Assembly (NCBI GenBank): GCA_001898625.1
Contig: MKUP01000025.1
Location: 248,001-312,000, forward strand
Length of the DNA stretch: 64,000 bases
Direction: 5' to 3'
Source: Burkholderiales bacterium 67-32
GTDB taxonomy: Bacteria > Pseudomonadota > Gammaproteobacteria > Burkholderiales > Burkholderiaceae_B
In this document: one piece after another, positions 47,404 through 55,203 of the stretch
Layout: each line of letters starts with the position of its first letter
Numbering within the stretch: position 1 is the stretch's first letter
The notes under the pieces: generated by a model
Told to the model about the DNA's origin: nothing
Databases searched by the model: none
Seen by the model: only the letters and a program-made list of their open reading frames with translations
Position numbers and translations under genes: made by a program

Positions 47404-48791
47404 GCGCGGCACGCCTCCAGCGCGCGCGACAGCACCTGGAAGATCCTGCCGTCGCCCGATTGCGAAACGTTGAACCGCAGGAAGCCCGCGGCGCTGCGCG
47501 ACTGGCTGAACGCATTGCCCGGAGCCAGCACCACGTCGTCTTTCAGGCACGAACGCGCGATGTCGGCGGCATCCACGCCATCGGGCAGGCGGCACCAGAC
47601 GAACATGCCCGCGGGCGGGACGAGCCAGGGCTGGATGCCGATGGCCCGCAACCGCGCGACGGTCTTGTCCATCGCCCCGGCCAGCCGGTGCCGGACTTCC
47701 TCCATGTGCTTGCGATAGCCGCTGTGGGTCAGCGCGGCCAGCAGGACGGAGGCCGCCAGGTGCCCGTTGCCGAAGGTGGTGGCGATCTTCAGGTCGACCA
47801 GGCTGTCGATCCAGTCGGCGCGCGCGGCCACGTAGCCGCAGCGCAGCGAGGCCGAGACGGTCTTGGAGAAACTGCCGATGTGGATCACGCGATCCAGGCC
47901 ATCGAAGGCGGCCAGCCGGGGAGCCGGCGCCGTCTCGAAATCGGCGAAGATGTCGTCCTCGACGATGACCAGGCCCGAGCCGTCGGCCAGTTTCAGCAGC
48001 CGGTGCGCCGTCACGGGCGACAGCGTCGCGCCCGTGGGATTGTGAATGGCGGAATTGGTGATGTAGAGCCTGGGCGCATGTTCCCGCAGCGCGGCCTCGA
48101 AAGCCGCGACGTCCGGTCCGTTCGGGGTATAGGGGATGCCCACCGCCTTTGCCCGGTGCGCCTTCAGCAAGGCATGGAAATTGAAGTAGCACGGATCGTC
48201 GACCAGTACGGTATCGCCCGGCTCCAGCAGGAAACGGCAGATGAGGTCGATGGCCTGCGTGCCCGAGTCGGTCAGCATGATCTGCTCGGGCGCGGCCTCG
48301 ATGCCGGTGGCGGCCATCCGGCGGGCAAGCAGTTGGCGCAGCGGCGGCAGGCCCAGCGGCGTGCCGTAGTCCGCCAGCACGGGCGCGTCGGCGCGCGCCA
48401 GTGCCCGCAACGCCCGGCGCATGCCGTCCTCGTACATCCATGCCGGCGGCAGCCAGCCGCAGCCGGGCTTGGACACGGCATCGCCCGTCTCCAGCGATTG
48501 GCGCGATATCCACAACGGATCGACCTCCCGGTCCAGCTTCGGGCCGATTTCCGACAGGGCCAGGGGCGCCGCCGGCCCGGACACGTAGAACCCGGAACCC
48601 GGACGGGACCGGACGGCGCCCTCGGCCGCCAGCCGCTCGTAGGCCTCGACCACGGTCGAGACCGACAGCCGCATGGCCTGGGCCTGCGCGCGCACCGAGG
48701 GCAGCCGCGCGCCGGGCGGGTAGGCACGCGAGGCGATCCTCGAGCGGATCGTTTCCATCACGGCATCGATGCGCGTTCCCTGTCTCTTCAT
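47400..48791 (-). CDS. MocR-family regulator (GntR HTH plus aminotransferase)
   Basis: A 463-residue fusion. The N-terminal GntR winged helix (RIASRAYPPGARLPSVRAQAQAMRLSVSTVVEAYERL, split) covers about residues 12-70. The aminotransferase-like domain follows with ADYGTPLGLPPLRQLLARR, DSGTQAIDLI, NPTGATLSP and the PLP lysine Lys310 in IGSFSKTVSASLRCGY. MocR proteins sense PLP or an aminated ligand and control a divergent gene. Here that neighbour is an EamA-type exporter; the gap carries a pair of direct repeats. The start ATG 48791 has no clear ribosome-binding site. It shares a CTAG stop overlap with the MHS transporter gene. An amino acid exporter circuit is the likely role. Confidence 0.88.
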   Translation of the reverse strand: MKRQGTRIDAVMETIRSRIASRAYPPGARLPSVRAQAQAMRLSVSTVVEAYERLAAEGAVRSRPGSGFYVSGPAAPLALSEIGPKLDREVDPLWISRQSLETGDAVSKPGCGWLPPAWMYEDGMRRALRALARADAPVLADYGTPLGLPPLRQLLARRMAATGIEAAPEQIMLTDSGTQAIDLICRFLLEPGDTVLVDDPCYFNFHALLKAHRAKAVGIPYTPNGPDVAAFEAALREHAPRLYITNSAIHNPTGATLSPVTAHRLLKLADGSGLVIVEDDIFADFETAPAPRLAAFDGLDRVIHIGSFSKTVSASLRCGYVAARADWIDSLVDLKIATTFGNGHLAASVLLAALTHSGYRKHMEEVRHRLAGAMDKTVARLRAIGIQPWLVPPAGMFVWCRLPDGVDAADIARSCLKDDVVLAPGNAFSQSRSAAGFLRFNVSQSGDGRIFQVLSRALEACRA

Positions 48792-48803
48792 GGCATCCCC
48801 GAC

Positions 48804-48849
48804 TGTACCGGTCTGATATTCATAACAGTTATCTTAAATTGTACTGGAC
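48804..48849. promoter_or_regulatory. Direct repeats, probable MocR operator
   Basis: TGTACCGGTC (48804-48813) and TGTACTGGAC (48840-48849) match at eight of ten positions and start 36 bp apart in the space between the MocR and EamA genes. MocR proteins such as GabR bind two direct repeats about three helical turns apart, so the layout fits a MocR operator. Confidence 0.6.
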
Positions 48850-48907
48850 CGTATCTGGGCCCGGATATCCGCCCATGCTCTACTGACAGCCCATACACAG
48901 GTGGCCC

Positions 48908-49768
48908 ATGGACAAGACGACGAACGGATGGATCAACGGATTGATTGGCGTGGTGATTTTCGCCGGCTCGCTGCCGGCCACGCGGGCCGCGGTCATGGAC
49001 CTGGATCCGACCTTCCTGACCGGCGCGCGTGCCGCCATCGCCGCCCTGCTGGGCGGGATATTGCTGGTGGCCTTCCGTGAACGCCGTCCGGCCCCGGGCG
49101 ACCTGCCGGCGCTGGCCGTGGTGGCCCTGGGCGTGGTGGTGGGCTTTCCACTGCTGACCGCGCTGGCGCTGCGGCACGTCTCGTCCGCGCACTCCATCGT
49201 TTTCCTGGGACTGCTGCCGCTGAGCACCGCGGTCTTCGGCGTGCTGCGCGGCGGCGAGCGCCCCCGTCCGGCGTTCTGGCTGTTCTCGCTGCTGGGCAGC
49301 GTGTTCGTGGCCGGCCACGCCGCCCTGGGCGGCATCGGGCCATCGCTGCGCGGCGACCTGCTGATGCTGGCCGCCATCGTCGTGTGCGGCCTGGGCTACG
49401 CCGAAGGCGCGCGGCTCTCGCGCCGGCTGGGCGGCTGGCAGGTCATCAGCTGGGCGCTGGTGCTGTCCCTGCCCGTCATGCTGCCGATGGCGCTGCTGAC
49501 CCGCCCCGCATCCTTCGGCCATGTGGGCGCGCCGGCCTGGTTCGGCCTGGCCTACGTGTCGCTGTTCAGCATGTTGATCGGCTTCGTGTTCTGGTATCGG
49601 GGCCTGGCGCAGGGCGGCATCGCGGCGGTCGGACAATTGCAGTTGCTGCAACCCTTCCTGGCCCTGGGGCTGGCCGCGCTGTTGCTGCACGAATCGATCA
49701 GCGGCACCATGCTGGCCGCGACGCTGGGCGCGGTGGGATGCGTGGCGGGCGCCAGGCGGTTCGCGTAA
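48908..49768 (+). CDS. EamA/DMT-family transporter
   Basis: A 286-residue protein with about ten hydrophobic segments arranged as two EamA repeats. The first repeat includes IGVVIFAGSLPATRAAV and FLTGARAAIAALLGGILL; the second FWYRGLAQGGIAAVGQLQLLQPFLALGLAALLL (split) is a typical DMT closing region. AGGTGG precedes ATG 48908. Divergent arrangement with a MocR regulator across a repeat-bearing gap is typical for amino acid or amine exporters. The 3' end is followed by the convergent HxlR gene after 18 nt. Confidence 0.85.
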   Translation: MDKTTNGWINGLIGVVIFAGSLPATRAAVMDLDPTFLTGARAAIAALLGGILLVAFRERRPAPGDLPALAVVALGVVVGFPLLTALALRHVSSAHSIVFLGLLPLSTAVFGVLRGGERPRPAFWLFSLLGSVFVAGHAALGGIGPSLRGDLLMLAAIVVCGLGYAEGARLSRRLGGWQVISWALVLSLPVMLPMALLTRPASFGHVGAPAWFGLAYVSLFSMLIGFVFWYRGLAQGGIAAVGQLQLLQPFLALGLAALLLHESISGTMLAATLGAVGCVAGARRFA

Positions 49769-49786
49769 GCGGCGCAGCCATGTCCG

Positions 49787-50236
49787 CTATTCCTCGGGAA
49801 CCTTGAGCAGCACCGTGTCGTCCGGCCCCACCGACCGCCCGTCCGGCGTGCGGATGTCGAGGCGGACAGGCAGGCCGGTTTCGCGGTCGACCAGTTCCGA
49901 ATGCGCCTCGCCCGGCTTGAACAGATGCCGCTCGCCAAACTGGCGCAGGGCGACCATCACCGGGAACAGGTCCCGGCCCATGGCCGTCAGGCGGTATTCC
50001 ATCCGCGCGCCGCTGTCCCCCACCGGGACGGCTTCCAGGATGCCGCGCGCCACCAGCGTGCGCAGGCGCTCGGTCAGGATGTTCTTCGCGATGCCCAGGC
50101 TTTTCTGGAACTCGCCGAAACGCGTCAGGCCATCGAACGCGTCGCGCACGATCAACAGCGACCACCAGTCGCCGATCACGTCCAGCGACCGGGCGCTGGG
50201 GCAGTAATCCCCCTTCAGGCTTTTTCGTCCAACCAT
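49787..50236 (-). CDS. HxlR-family transcriptional regulator
   Basis: A 149-residue winged-helix regulator. The HxlR core is CPSARSLDVIGDWWSLLIVRDAF, FGEFQKSLGIAKNILTERLRTLVARGIL (split) and YRLTAMGRDLFPVMVALRQFGE. A single Cys (Cys12) stands where redox-sensing members (YodB, HypR type) have their reactive Cys. The C-terminal 40 residues (HLFKPGEAHSELVDRETG..) are an extension seen in proteobacterial HxlR proteins. A GGAGGG site precedes ATG 50236. It faces an MFS exporter gene across a 100-nt gap with two inverted repeats, so it probably represses that gene and itself. Confidence 0.88.
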   Translation of the reverse strand: MVGRKSLKGDYCPSARSLDVIGDWWSLLIVRDAFDGLTRFGEFQKSLGIAKNILTERLRTLVARGILEAVPVGDSGARMEYRLTAMGRDLFPVMVALRQFGERHLFKPGEAHSELVDRETGLPVRLDIRTPDGRSVGPDDTVLLKVPEE

Positions 50237-50259
50237 GGCCCGCCCTCCATCGATTATTA

Positions 50260-50314
50260 GGTTGCATTATAAAACCAAAACCCTTATCCTCCCGAACGGT
50301 TTCGTAATGAAACC
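50260..50314. promoter_or_regulatory. Two 17-bp inverted repeats, probable HxlR operators
   Basis: GGTTGCATTATAAAACC (50260-50276) and GGTTTCGTAATGAAACC (50298-50314) are both 17 nt, begin GGTT and end AACC; the second has perfect 6-nt arms. Centres are 38 bp apart. They lie in the only A/T-rich part of the HxlR/MFS gap and cover the likely promoters of both genes. Confidence 0.65.
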
Positions 50315-50336
50315 AAAATAATCGGGAGTTTCAACC

Positions 50337-51566
50337 ATGGGTTCTACAGCAGGCGCGGCGCCATCGCCGCTCACGCGTCCGGTCACGCTGCTCTTCGCGG
50401 TCGCGAGCGGCCTGGCCGTCGCCAACGCCTATTTCGCCCACCCCTTGCTGGACGTCATGGCGGACGACCTCGGCCTGTCCCACGCGGTGGCCGGTCTCAT
50501 CGTGGGCGCGACCCAGCTCGGCTACGGGCTGGGCCTGGTCCTGCTGGTGCCGCTGGGCGATCTGCTCGATCGCCGCAAGCTCATCATCGGGCAGTCGCTG
50601 CTTTCCGTGCTGGCCCTGGCATGCGTGGGGTTCTCGTCGACGGCGGCCATGCTGCTCGCATCCATGGCGGCGCTGGGCCTGCTCGCGGTCGTCACGCAGG
50701 CGCTGGTCGCCTATGCCGCCACCCTTGCCCGGCCTTCGGAGCGGGGCCAGGTCGTGGGCGTGGTCACCAGCGGCATCGTGCTCGGCATCCTGCTGGCGCG
50801 GACCGCCGCGGGCCTCTTGACCGACCTGTCGGGATGGCGGACGGTCTATCTGGTGTCGGCCGCGCTGACGCTGGTGATCGCCGGGCTGCTCTACAAGGCC
50901 CTGCCGCGCCAGCGGCGCACCGGCCCCCGGATCTCCTACCCGCGCCTGATCGCCTCGGTGTTCACGCTGTTCCTGGAAGAACCGGTCCTGCGCATCCGCG
51001 CCGTCCTCGCGATGCTGATCTTCGCCGACATCACGACGCTGCTCGCGCCCATGGTGCTGCCGCTCGCCGCCCCGCCCTTCTCGCTGTCCCATACGGAGGT
51101 CGGCCTGTTCGGGCTGGCCGGCGCCGCCGGCGCGCTGGGCGCCGCCCGGGCCGGCCGCTGGGCCGATCGCGGACATGGCCAGCGCACGACCGGTATCGCG
51201 CTCGCGCTGATGCTGGCCGCGTGGCTGCCGATCTCGATGCTGCCGCATTCCCTCCTGTGGCTGGTCCTGGGCGTGCTGGTGATCGATTTCGGCCTGCAGG
51301 CGGCGCACGTCACCAATCAGGGCATGATCTATCGCGTGCGGCCGGAAGCGCAGAATCGCCTGACCGCCGCCTACATGGTGTTCTACTCCATCGGCAGCGC
51401 GGCCGGCTCGTCGATCTCGACCCTGGTCTACGCCCACGCGGGCTGGAACGGCGTCTGTCTGATGGGCGCGGGTATCGGCGCGCTCGCACTGCTCTTCTGG
51501 GCCGCCACCCTGCGCGCGACACCGGCGGCGGCCACGGCCCGGACGGCCGGCTCCGCCGCCGGCTAG
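50337..51566 (+). CDS. MFS exporter controlled by HxlR regulator
   Basis: A 409-residue 12-TM protein. The N-terminal segment VANAYFAHPLLDVMADDLGLSHAVAGLIVGATQLGYGLGLVLLVPLGDLLDRRKLI (quoted here in part as LGYGLGLVLLVPLGDLLDRR) is typical of the YnfM/arabinose-efflux-like exporters. VVTSGIVLGILLARTAAGLL is the antiporter motif C region. GGGAG precedes ATG 50337. Its promoter region carries paired inverted repeats and the divergent gene is an HxlR regulator, so expression is probably induced by a toxic electrophile or quinone. It shares its CTAG stop with the convergent APH-like gene. Confidence 0.87.
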   Translation: MGSTAGAAPSPLTRPVTLLFAVASGLAVANAYFAHPLLDVMADDLGLSHAVAGLIVGATQLGYGLGLVLLVPLGDLLDRRKLIIGQSLLSVLALACVGFSSTAAMLLASMAALGLLAVVTQALVAYAATLARPSERGQVVGVVTSGIVLGILLARTAAGLLTDLSGWRTVYLVSAALTLVIAGLLYKALPRQRRTGPRISYPRLIASVFTLFLEEPVLRIRAVLAMLIFADITTLLAPMVLPLAAPPFSLSHTEVGLFGLAGAAGALGAARAGRWADRGHGQRTTGIALALMLAAWLPISMLPHSLLWLVLGVLVIDFGLQAAHVTNQGMIYRVRPEAQNRLTAAYMVFYSIGSAAGSSISTLVYAHAGWNGVCLMGAGIGALALLFWAATLRATPAAATARTAGSAAG

Positions 51567-52387
51567 CGCCAGAGCGGACCGAGTTCGGCCAACGCCAACT
51601 CCGCGACGCGCAAGGTCGGCGCCACCAGCTCGTCCTGGCCGTCCTCGATGAGCCAGGTGGCGGACAGGCCGGCCCAGGCCAGGATCCATTGCAGCAGGCG
51701 CTGGCGCTCCAGCCCCGCCGCCCGGGCGACGACGTCGGCCTGCCGCGCCAGGCGCCCCGGTGCCAGGGCGGTGACATGGTCCGGATTGCAGAACAGGTTG
51801 GCATAGTCGAAGCCCCGCTCGCCCTCCAGCCGTTTCGGATCGATGGCCAGCCAGCCCCGCTCGCCGAAGTCGAGGATGTTGCCGTGGTGGATGTCCCCGT
51901 GCAGCGGCACGACGTCTCGGGGCTCCGCCAGTAGCGCTCGCGCCGCGCCGGCCGACCTGGCCAGGATGCCGCCCAGGCGGGCCGCCATCGGTTCAAGCGC
52001 CTGGAACCGCTCGGCCAGCGGCACCAGCGCCGGCGCGGGCTTGCCGCGCGGGGCATGCAGCCCGGCGACGGTCCGGCAGATGATGCGGCTGGCTTCGTCG
52101 TCCTGCCCCGCCCGGACCATGCCAGCCAGCGACCGCGCACCCAGGGCGCGCTCCAGCAGGATCGCGTCGCCCTCGTGCTCCAGCACGCACGCCGCGCCCA
52201 CGCCTTCCCACCACACCATCAGGCCCGCGCCCCATCGCTCTTCGGATTCGATGGAGATCTTCAGCATGGCGGCCTTGCCGTTGCGCCGCACGGGCAGCAA
52301 GAGACTCGAATGCGTGGTGAACGGATCGCCGTCGGGCACCAGGCTCCAGCGGTCGAGCCAGGCATCGAAAGCGTGGGTGCGGATCAT
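51563..52387 (-). CDS. APH(6)-type aminoglycoside phosphotransferase-like kinase
   Basis: A 274-residue kinase of the APH(6)/hydroxyurea phosphotransferase family. The substrate-fold N-terminus (RWSLVPDGDPFTTHSSLLLPVRR) is followed by AMLKISIESEERWGAGLMVWWEG, the catalytic loop PLHGDIHHGNILDFG and the metal site GWLAIDPKRLEGERGFDYANLF. StrB-type enzymes phosphorylate streptomycin; chromosomal members often act on other hydroxylated compounds. There are no mobile-element sequences beside it, so it looks like a resident gene. The start ATG 52387 has no strong ribosome-binding site; the divergent MocR gene lies 64 nt upstream and could control both. Confidence 0.82.
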   Translation of the reverse strand: MIRTHAFDAWLDRWSLVPDGDPFTTHSSLLLPVRRNGKAAMLKISIESEERWGAGLMVWWEGVGAACVLEHEGDAILLERALGARSLAGMVRAGQDDEASRIICRTVAGLHAPRGKPAPALVPLAERFQALEPMAARLGGILARSAGAARALLAEPRDVVPLHGDIHHGNILDFGERGWLAIDPKRLEGERGFDYANLFCNPDHVTALAPGRLARQADVVARAAGLERQRLLQWILAWAGLSATWLIEDGQDELVAPTLRVAELALAELGPLWR

Positions 52388-52436
52388 GAAGGAATGCTCT
52401 CTACGGGGAACAACGTGTCAAACTAGCACACCGACA

Positions 52437-52448
52437 TTGTCCTAGGAC
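52437..52448. promoter_or_regulatory. Palindrome at the start of the PtsJ-like MocR gene
   Basis: GTCCTAGGAC (52439-52448) is a perfect 10-bp palindrome ending 3 nt before the start codon, so a bound protein would block translation initiation or transcription of this regulator. The half-site TTGTCCTA (52437-52444) recurs in the redoxin/yggS intergenic gap. Confidence 0.5.
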
Positions 52449-52451
52449 GAC

Positions 52452-53744
52452 ATGAGAATACGAGGAAAGAGCGCGGCCGAGATCTTCGACAACGTTCGCG
52501 CGCAGGTCCAGTCCCAGCAGCTCCTGCCCGGTCAGGGCCTGCCGCCCGTGCGCGAGCTGGCGGCGCAACTGGACGTCAACCGCAATACCGTGGCCGCCGC
52601 GTACAAGCGCCTGGTGGCGGCGGGCATCGCCACCGCGCAGGGACGGCGCGGGACGACCATACGCGGCCAGGGTCCCGGCGAACAGGAAGGCGCGCTGCCC
52701 GATTCGCCGCTGGTGGACCTGGCCAGCGGCAACCCCAACCCGGCCTGGCTGCCGGACCTGGCCGCCGCGCTGCGCGCCAGGCCCTACCGGCCCCGGCTCT
52801 ACGGCGAACCGCTGATCAACGCTGGGCTCGAAGCCCATGCCCGTGCTTGGTTCGCCCAGGACTGCCCGGCCTCGTTCGAGGTCGACCTGGCCCATGGTGC
52901 GGTCGATGCCATCGAACGCCTGCTCGGCGCCCTGCTGGTCCCGGGCGACAAGGTGGCCGTGGAGAACCCCTGCTTCCTGAGCAGCATCAACCTGCTGCGC
53001 GTGGCCGGCCTGCAGGCGGCCGGCGTACCGGTCGACACCGAGGGCATGCAGGCCCAGGCCCTGGACGCCGCGCTGGCCAAGGGCGCCCGCGCGGTCATCC
53101 TCACCCCCCGGGCGCACAACCCCACCGGCTGCAACCTGAGCGCACGGCGGGCGCGCGCGCTGTCGCGCGTGCTGGCGAAGCACCCTCACGTCGTCGTGAT
53201 CCTGGACGACCATTTCGCCCTGCTGTCGAACGCCGCGTATCACTCAGTGCTTCCGGCCGGCACCCGGCGCTGGGCGCTGGTGCGGTCGCTCACCAAGGCC
53301 CTGGGACCCGACATCCGGATGGCGCTGGTGGCCAGCGACGAAGCGACCTCCCGCCAATTGCGCCTGCGCCTGGCATCGGGCACGAACTGGGTCAGCCACC
53401 TGCTGCAGGACATGGCGGAGAGCACACTGGGCACCCCCGAAGCCGCGCGGCTGATGACGCGCGCCCGTAAGGACTACGCCTTGCGCAGAAGGCGTCTGGA
53501 AGACGCGCTTGGGGCACAGGGCATCGCCTGCCTGGCAGGCGGGGACGGACTCAATCTGTGGGTGCCGCTGGCCACCGACGACCAGGCGGTCGCCCTGGCG
53601 CTGGCCCGGCGGGGCTGGCTGGTCCGCCACGGCCAGGCCTTCGGGGTGCATGAAGCCGTGCCGGGACTACGCATCACCCTTTCCGGAATCGAACCGGCGC
53701 AGTGCCGGCGGATCGCCTCGGACCTGCGGCACTGCCTCGGCTAG
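52452..53744 (+). CDS. MocR-family regulator, PtsJ/YjiR-like
   Basis: A 430-residue GntR-aminotransferase fusion. The HTH part is SAAEIFDNVRAQVQSQQLLPGQGLPPVRELAAQLDVNRNTVAAAYKRL (about residues 7-55, quoted in segments), followed by LASGNPNPAWLPDL, HGAVDAIERLLGALLVPGD, NPTGCNLS and the PLP lysine Lys282 in VRSLTKALGPDIRMALV. PtsJ of Salmonella is a MocR protein that controls a pyridoxal kinase gene. Here yggS and pdxY lie 0.6 to 1.5 kb downstream, and an operator half-site in front of this gene is repeated before them. Role in PLP homeostasis is therefore likely but inferred. It shares a CTAG stop with the convergent redoxin gene. Confidence 0.87.
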   Translation: MRIRGKSAAEIFDNVRAQVQSQQLLPGQGLPPVRELAAQLDVNRNTVAAAYKRLVAAGIATAQGRRGTTIRGQGPGEQEGALPDSPLVDLASGNPNPAWLPDLAAALRARPYRPRLYGEPLINAGLEAHARAWFAQDCPASFEVDLAHGAVDAIERLLGALLVPGDKVAVENPCFLSSINLLRVAGLQAAGVPVDTEGMQAQALDAALAKGARAVILTPRAHNPTGCNLSARRARALSRVLAKHPHVVVILDDHFALLSNAAYHSVLPAGTRRWALVRSLTKALGPDIRMALVASDEATSRQLRLRLASGTNWVSHLLQDMAESTLGTPEAARLMTRARKDYALRRRRLEDALGAQGIACLAGGDGLNLWVPLATDDQAVALALARRGWLVRHGQAFGVHEAVPGLRITLSGIEPAQCRRIASDLRHCLG

Positions 53745-54310
53745 GGCGCCGGCGCCACGCAGGCATCCGGGCCGCATCCCGCATCCGCCGGTCCGCTTGC
53801 GGCCGGCCCGGCGCCGCCGCCGATCTCCGCGCCTTCTTCCAACAGGCGGCCGATGGCCGAGCCCAGGGCCAGGTCGTCGATACTGCCCAGGTGATGCAGA
53901 CGGATGTGCCCCCGGCGGTCCAGCAACACCAGGCTGGGCGTGCCGCCCAGGGCATAGTCCCGCATCGTCATCGGAATGTTCCCGTCCGGCGCGGGACGGT
54001 CGACCCCGATCGGGAAGCTCCACCGATACTCCTGCGTGAAGGCCCGCAGCGCAGCCGGGCCCGTCACGTCATGGTGCTCGAACACCGTATGCAGGCCGAT
54101 CACGGCCACGTCGTCCTCGCGGAACATGCGATGCACGCGCTCGGCCTGCGGCAGGCCATGCGCCAGGCAACCCGGACACAGCATCTGGAAGGCGTACAGC
54201 AGCACCACTTTGCCCCTCAGGCCGGCCAGATCGATGGGGGCCGAGGCATTGAGCCACTCGTCCACCTGCAACGGCGGCGCTTCCACGGTATGGGGCTTGG
54301 GTCGGGACAT
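53741..54310 (-). CDS. Redoxin-family thiol protein
   Basis: A 189-residue thioredoxin-fold protein of the AhpC/TSA-redoxin type. The redox motif CPGC is in VVLLYAFQMLCPGCLAHGLP (about residues 51-70), followed by VAVIGLHTVFEHHD, the cis-Pro loop GGTPSLVLLDRRGHIRLHH and a Gly/Ala-rich tail ending in two more Cys (AGCGPDACVAP). There is no signal peptide, so it acts in the cytoplasm. ATG 54310 follows AGGAG. It is divergent from yggS across a 68-nt gap with repeated TGTCC motifs. Substrate unknown; a thiol oxidoreductase or peroxidase is possible. Confidence 0.8.
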   Translation of the reverse strand: MSRPKPHTVEAPPLQVDEWLNASAPIDLAGLRGKVVLLYAFQMLCPGCLAHGLPQAERVHRMFREDDVAVIGLHTVFEHHDVTGPAALRAFTQEYRWSFPIGVDRPAPDGNIPMTMRDYALGGTPSLVLLDRRGHIRLHHLGSIDDLALGSAIGRLLEEGAEIGGGAGPAASGPADAGCGPDACVAPAP

Positions 54311-54330
54311 GTCGGACTCCTGTAGTCGTG

Positions 54331-54362
54331 CCTGGACATGATACTCTTTTGGCATAGGACAA
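54331..54362. promoter_or_regulatory. Repeated TGTCC motifs between redoxin and yggS
   Basis: Read on the minus strand, TTGTCCTAT (54362-54354) and ATGTCCAGG (54339-54331) are direct repeats 23 nt apart in the gap between the two divergent genes. TTGTCCTA is shared with the palindrome in front of the PtsJ-like MocR gene, suggesting one regulator for both promoters. Confidence 0.45.
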
Positions 54363-54378
54363 AATCGATGAGCCGGAC

Positions 54379-55203
54379 ATGAGCGCGGAAAACGACGGCC
54401 TCCAGGCCGATACCCCCACCCAACACGACCAGCACGGACACTGGCCCCGGGCCACCACGGTCGAGGATTTCCGCCGCAACCTGGCGGCGGTGCGCGAACG
54501 CATCGCCGCGGCCTGCCGGCGCGCCGGCCGCGACCCGGCCGGCGTGCGGCTGCTGCCGGTCAGCAAGACCGTCGACGAAGCGCGCATCCGGCTGGCCTAT
54601 GACGCCGGCTGCCGCTTCCTGGGCGAGAACAAGCTGCAGGAAGCGGCGCGCAAGTGGGAAGCGATGTCCGACCTGGGCGACCTGAAGTGGTCCATCATCG
54701 GCCATCTGCAGACCAACAAGGCCAAGCTGGTAGCGCGCTTCGCCGCCGAATTCCAGGCGCTGGACAGCCTGCGGGTGGCCGAGGCGCTGGACCGCCGGCT
54801 GCAAGCCGAGGGGCGCGCGCTGGACGTGTTCGTACAGGTCAACACCTCGGGCGAGGCCAGCAAATACGGTCTGCATCCGGACGACGTCGAGGACTTCCTG
54901 CGCCAGATGCCCACCTTTCCCGCCCTACGTGTGCGCGGGCTGATGACGCTGGCCCTGTTCTCCGCCGAAGCCGAGCGGGTCCGGCAGTGCTTCGTGCTGC
55001 TGCGCACGCTGCGCGACCGCTTGCGGCAGGACGCGCCGGCCGGCATCGGCCTGGACGAGCTGTCGATGGGCATGTCGGGCGACTACGAGATCGCCATCGA
55101 GGAAGGCGCGACCGTGGTGCGCGTCGGCCAGGCCATCTTCGGCGCCCGCAGCACGCCGGACGCCTACTACTGGCCCACCGCCGATTCGGGGCCCGCGTCA
55201 TGA
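54379..55203 (+). CDS. PLP homeostasis protein YggS/PLPBP
   Basis: A 274-residue PLP-binding barrel protein. The family core begins at DFRRNLAAVRERIAAACRRAGR; the PLP lysine is Lys63 in LLPVSKTVDEARIRLAYDAG, followed by GENKLQEA, WSIIGHLQTNKAK, VQVNTSGEASKYG and SMGMSGDYEIAIEEGATVVRVG. These are the diagnostic YggS blocks. YggS has no catalytic activity; it buffers PLP and affects amino acid balance. It carries about 27 extra residues before the family start, beginning at the only available ATG. It overlaps pdxY by ATGA, a direct link to PLP salvage. Confidence 0.93.
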   Translation: MSAENDGLQADTPTQHDQHGHWPRATTVEDFRRNLAAVRERIAAACRRAGRDPAGVRLLPVSKTVDEARIRLAYDAGCRFLGENKLQEAARKWEAMSDLGDLKWSIIGHLQTNKAKLVARFAAEFQALDSLRVAEALDRRLQAEGRALDVFVQVNTSGEASKYGLHPDDVEDFLRQMPTFPALRVRGLMTLALFSAEAERVRQCFVLLRTLRDRLRQDAPAGIGLDELSMGMSGDYEIAIEEGATVVRVGQAIFGARSTPDAYYWPTADSGPAS

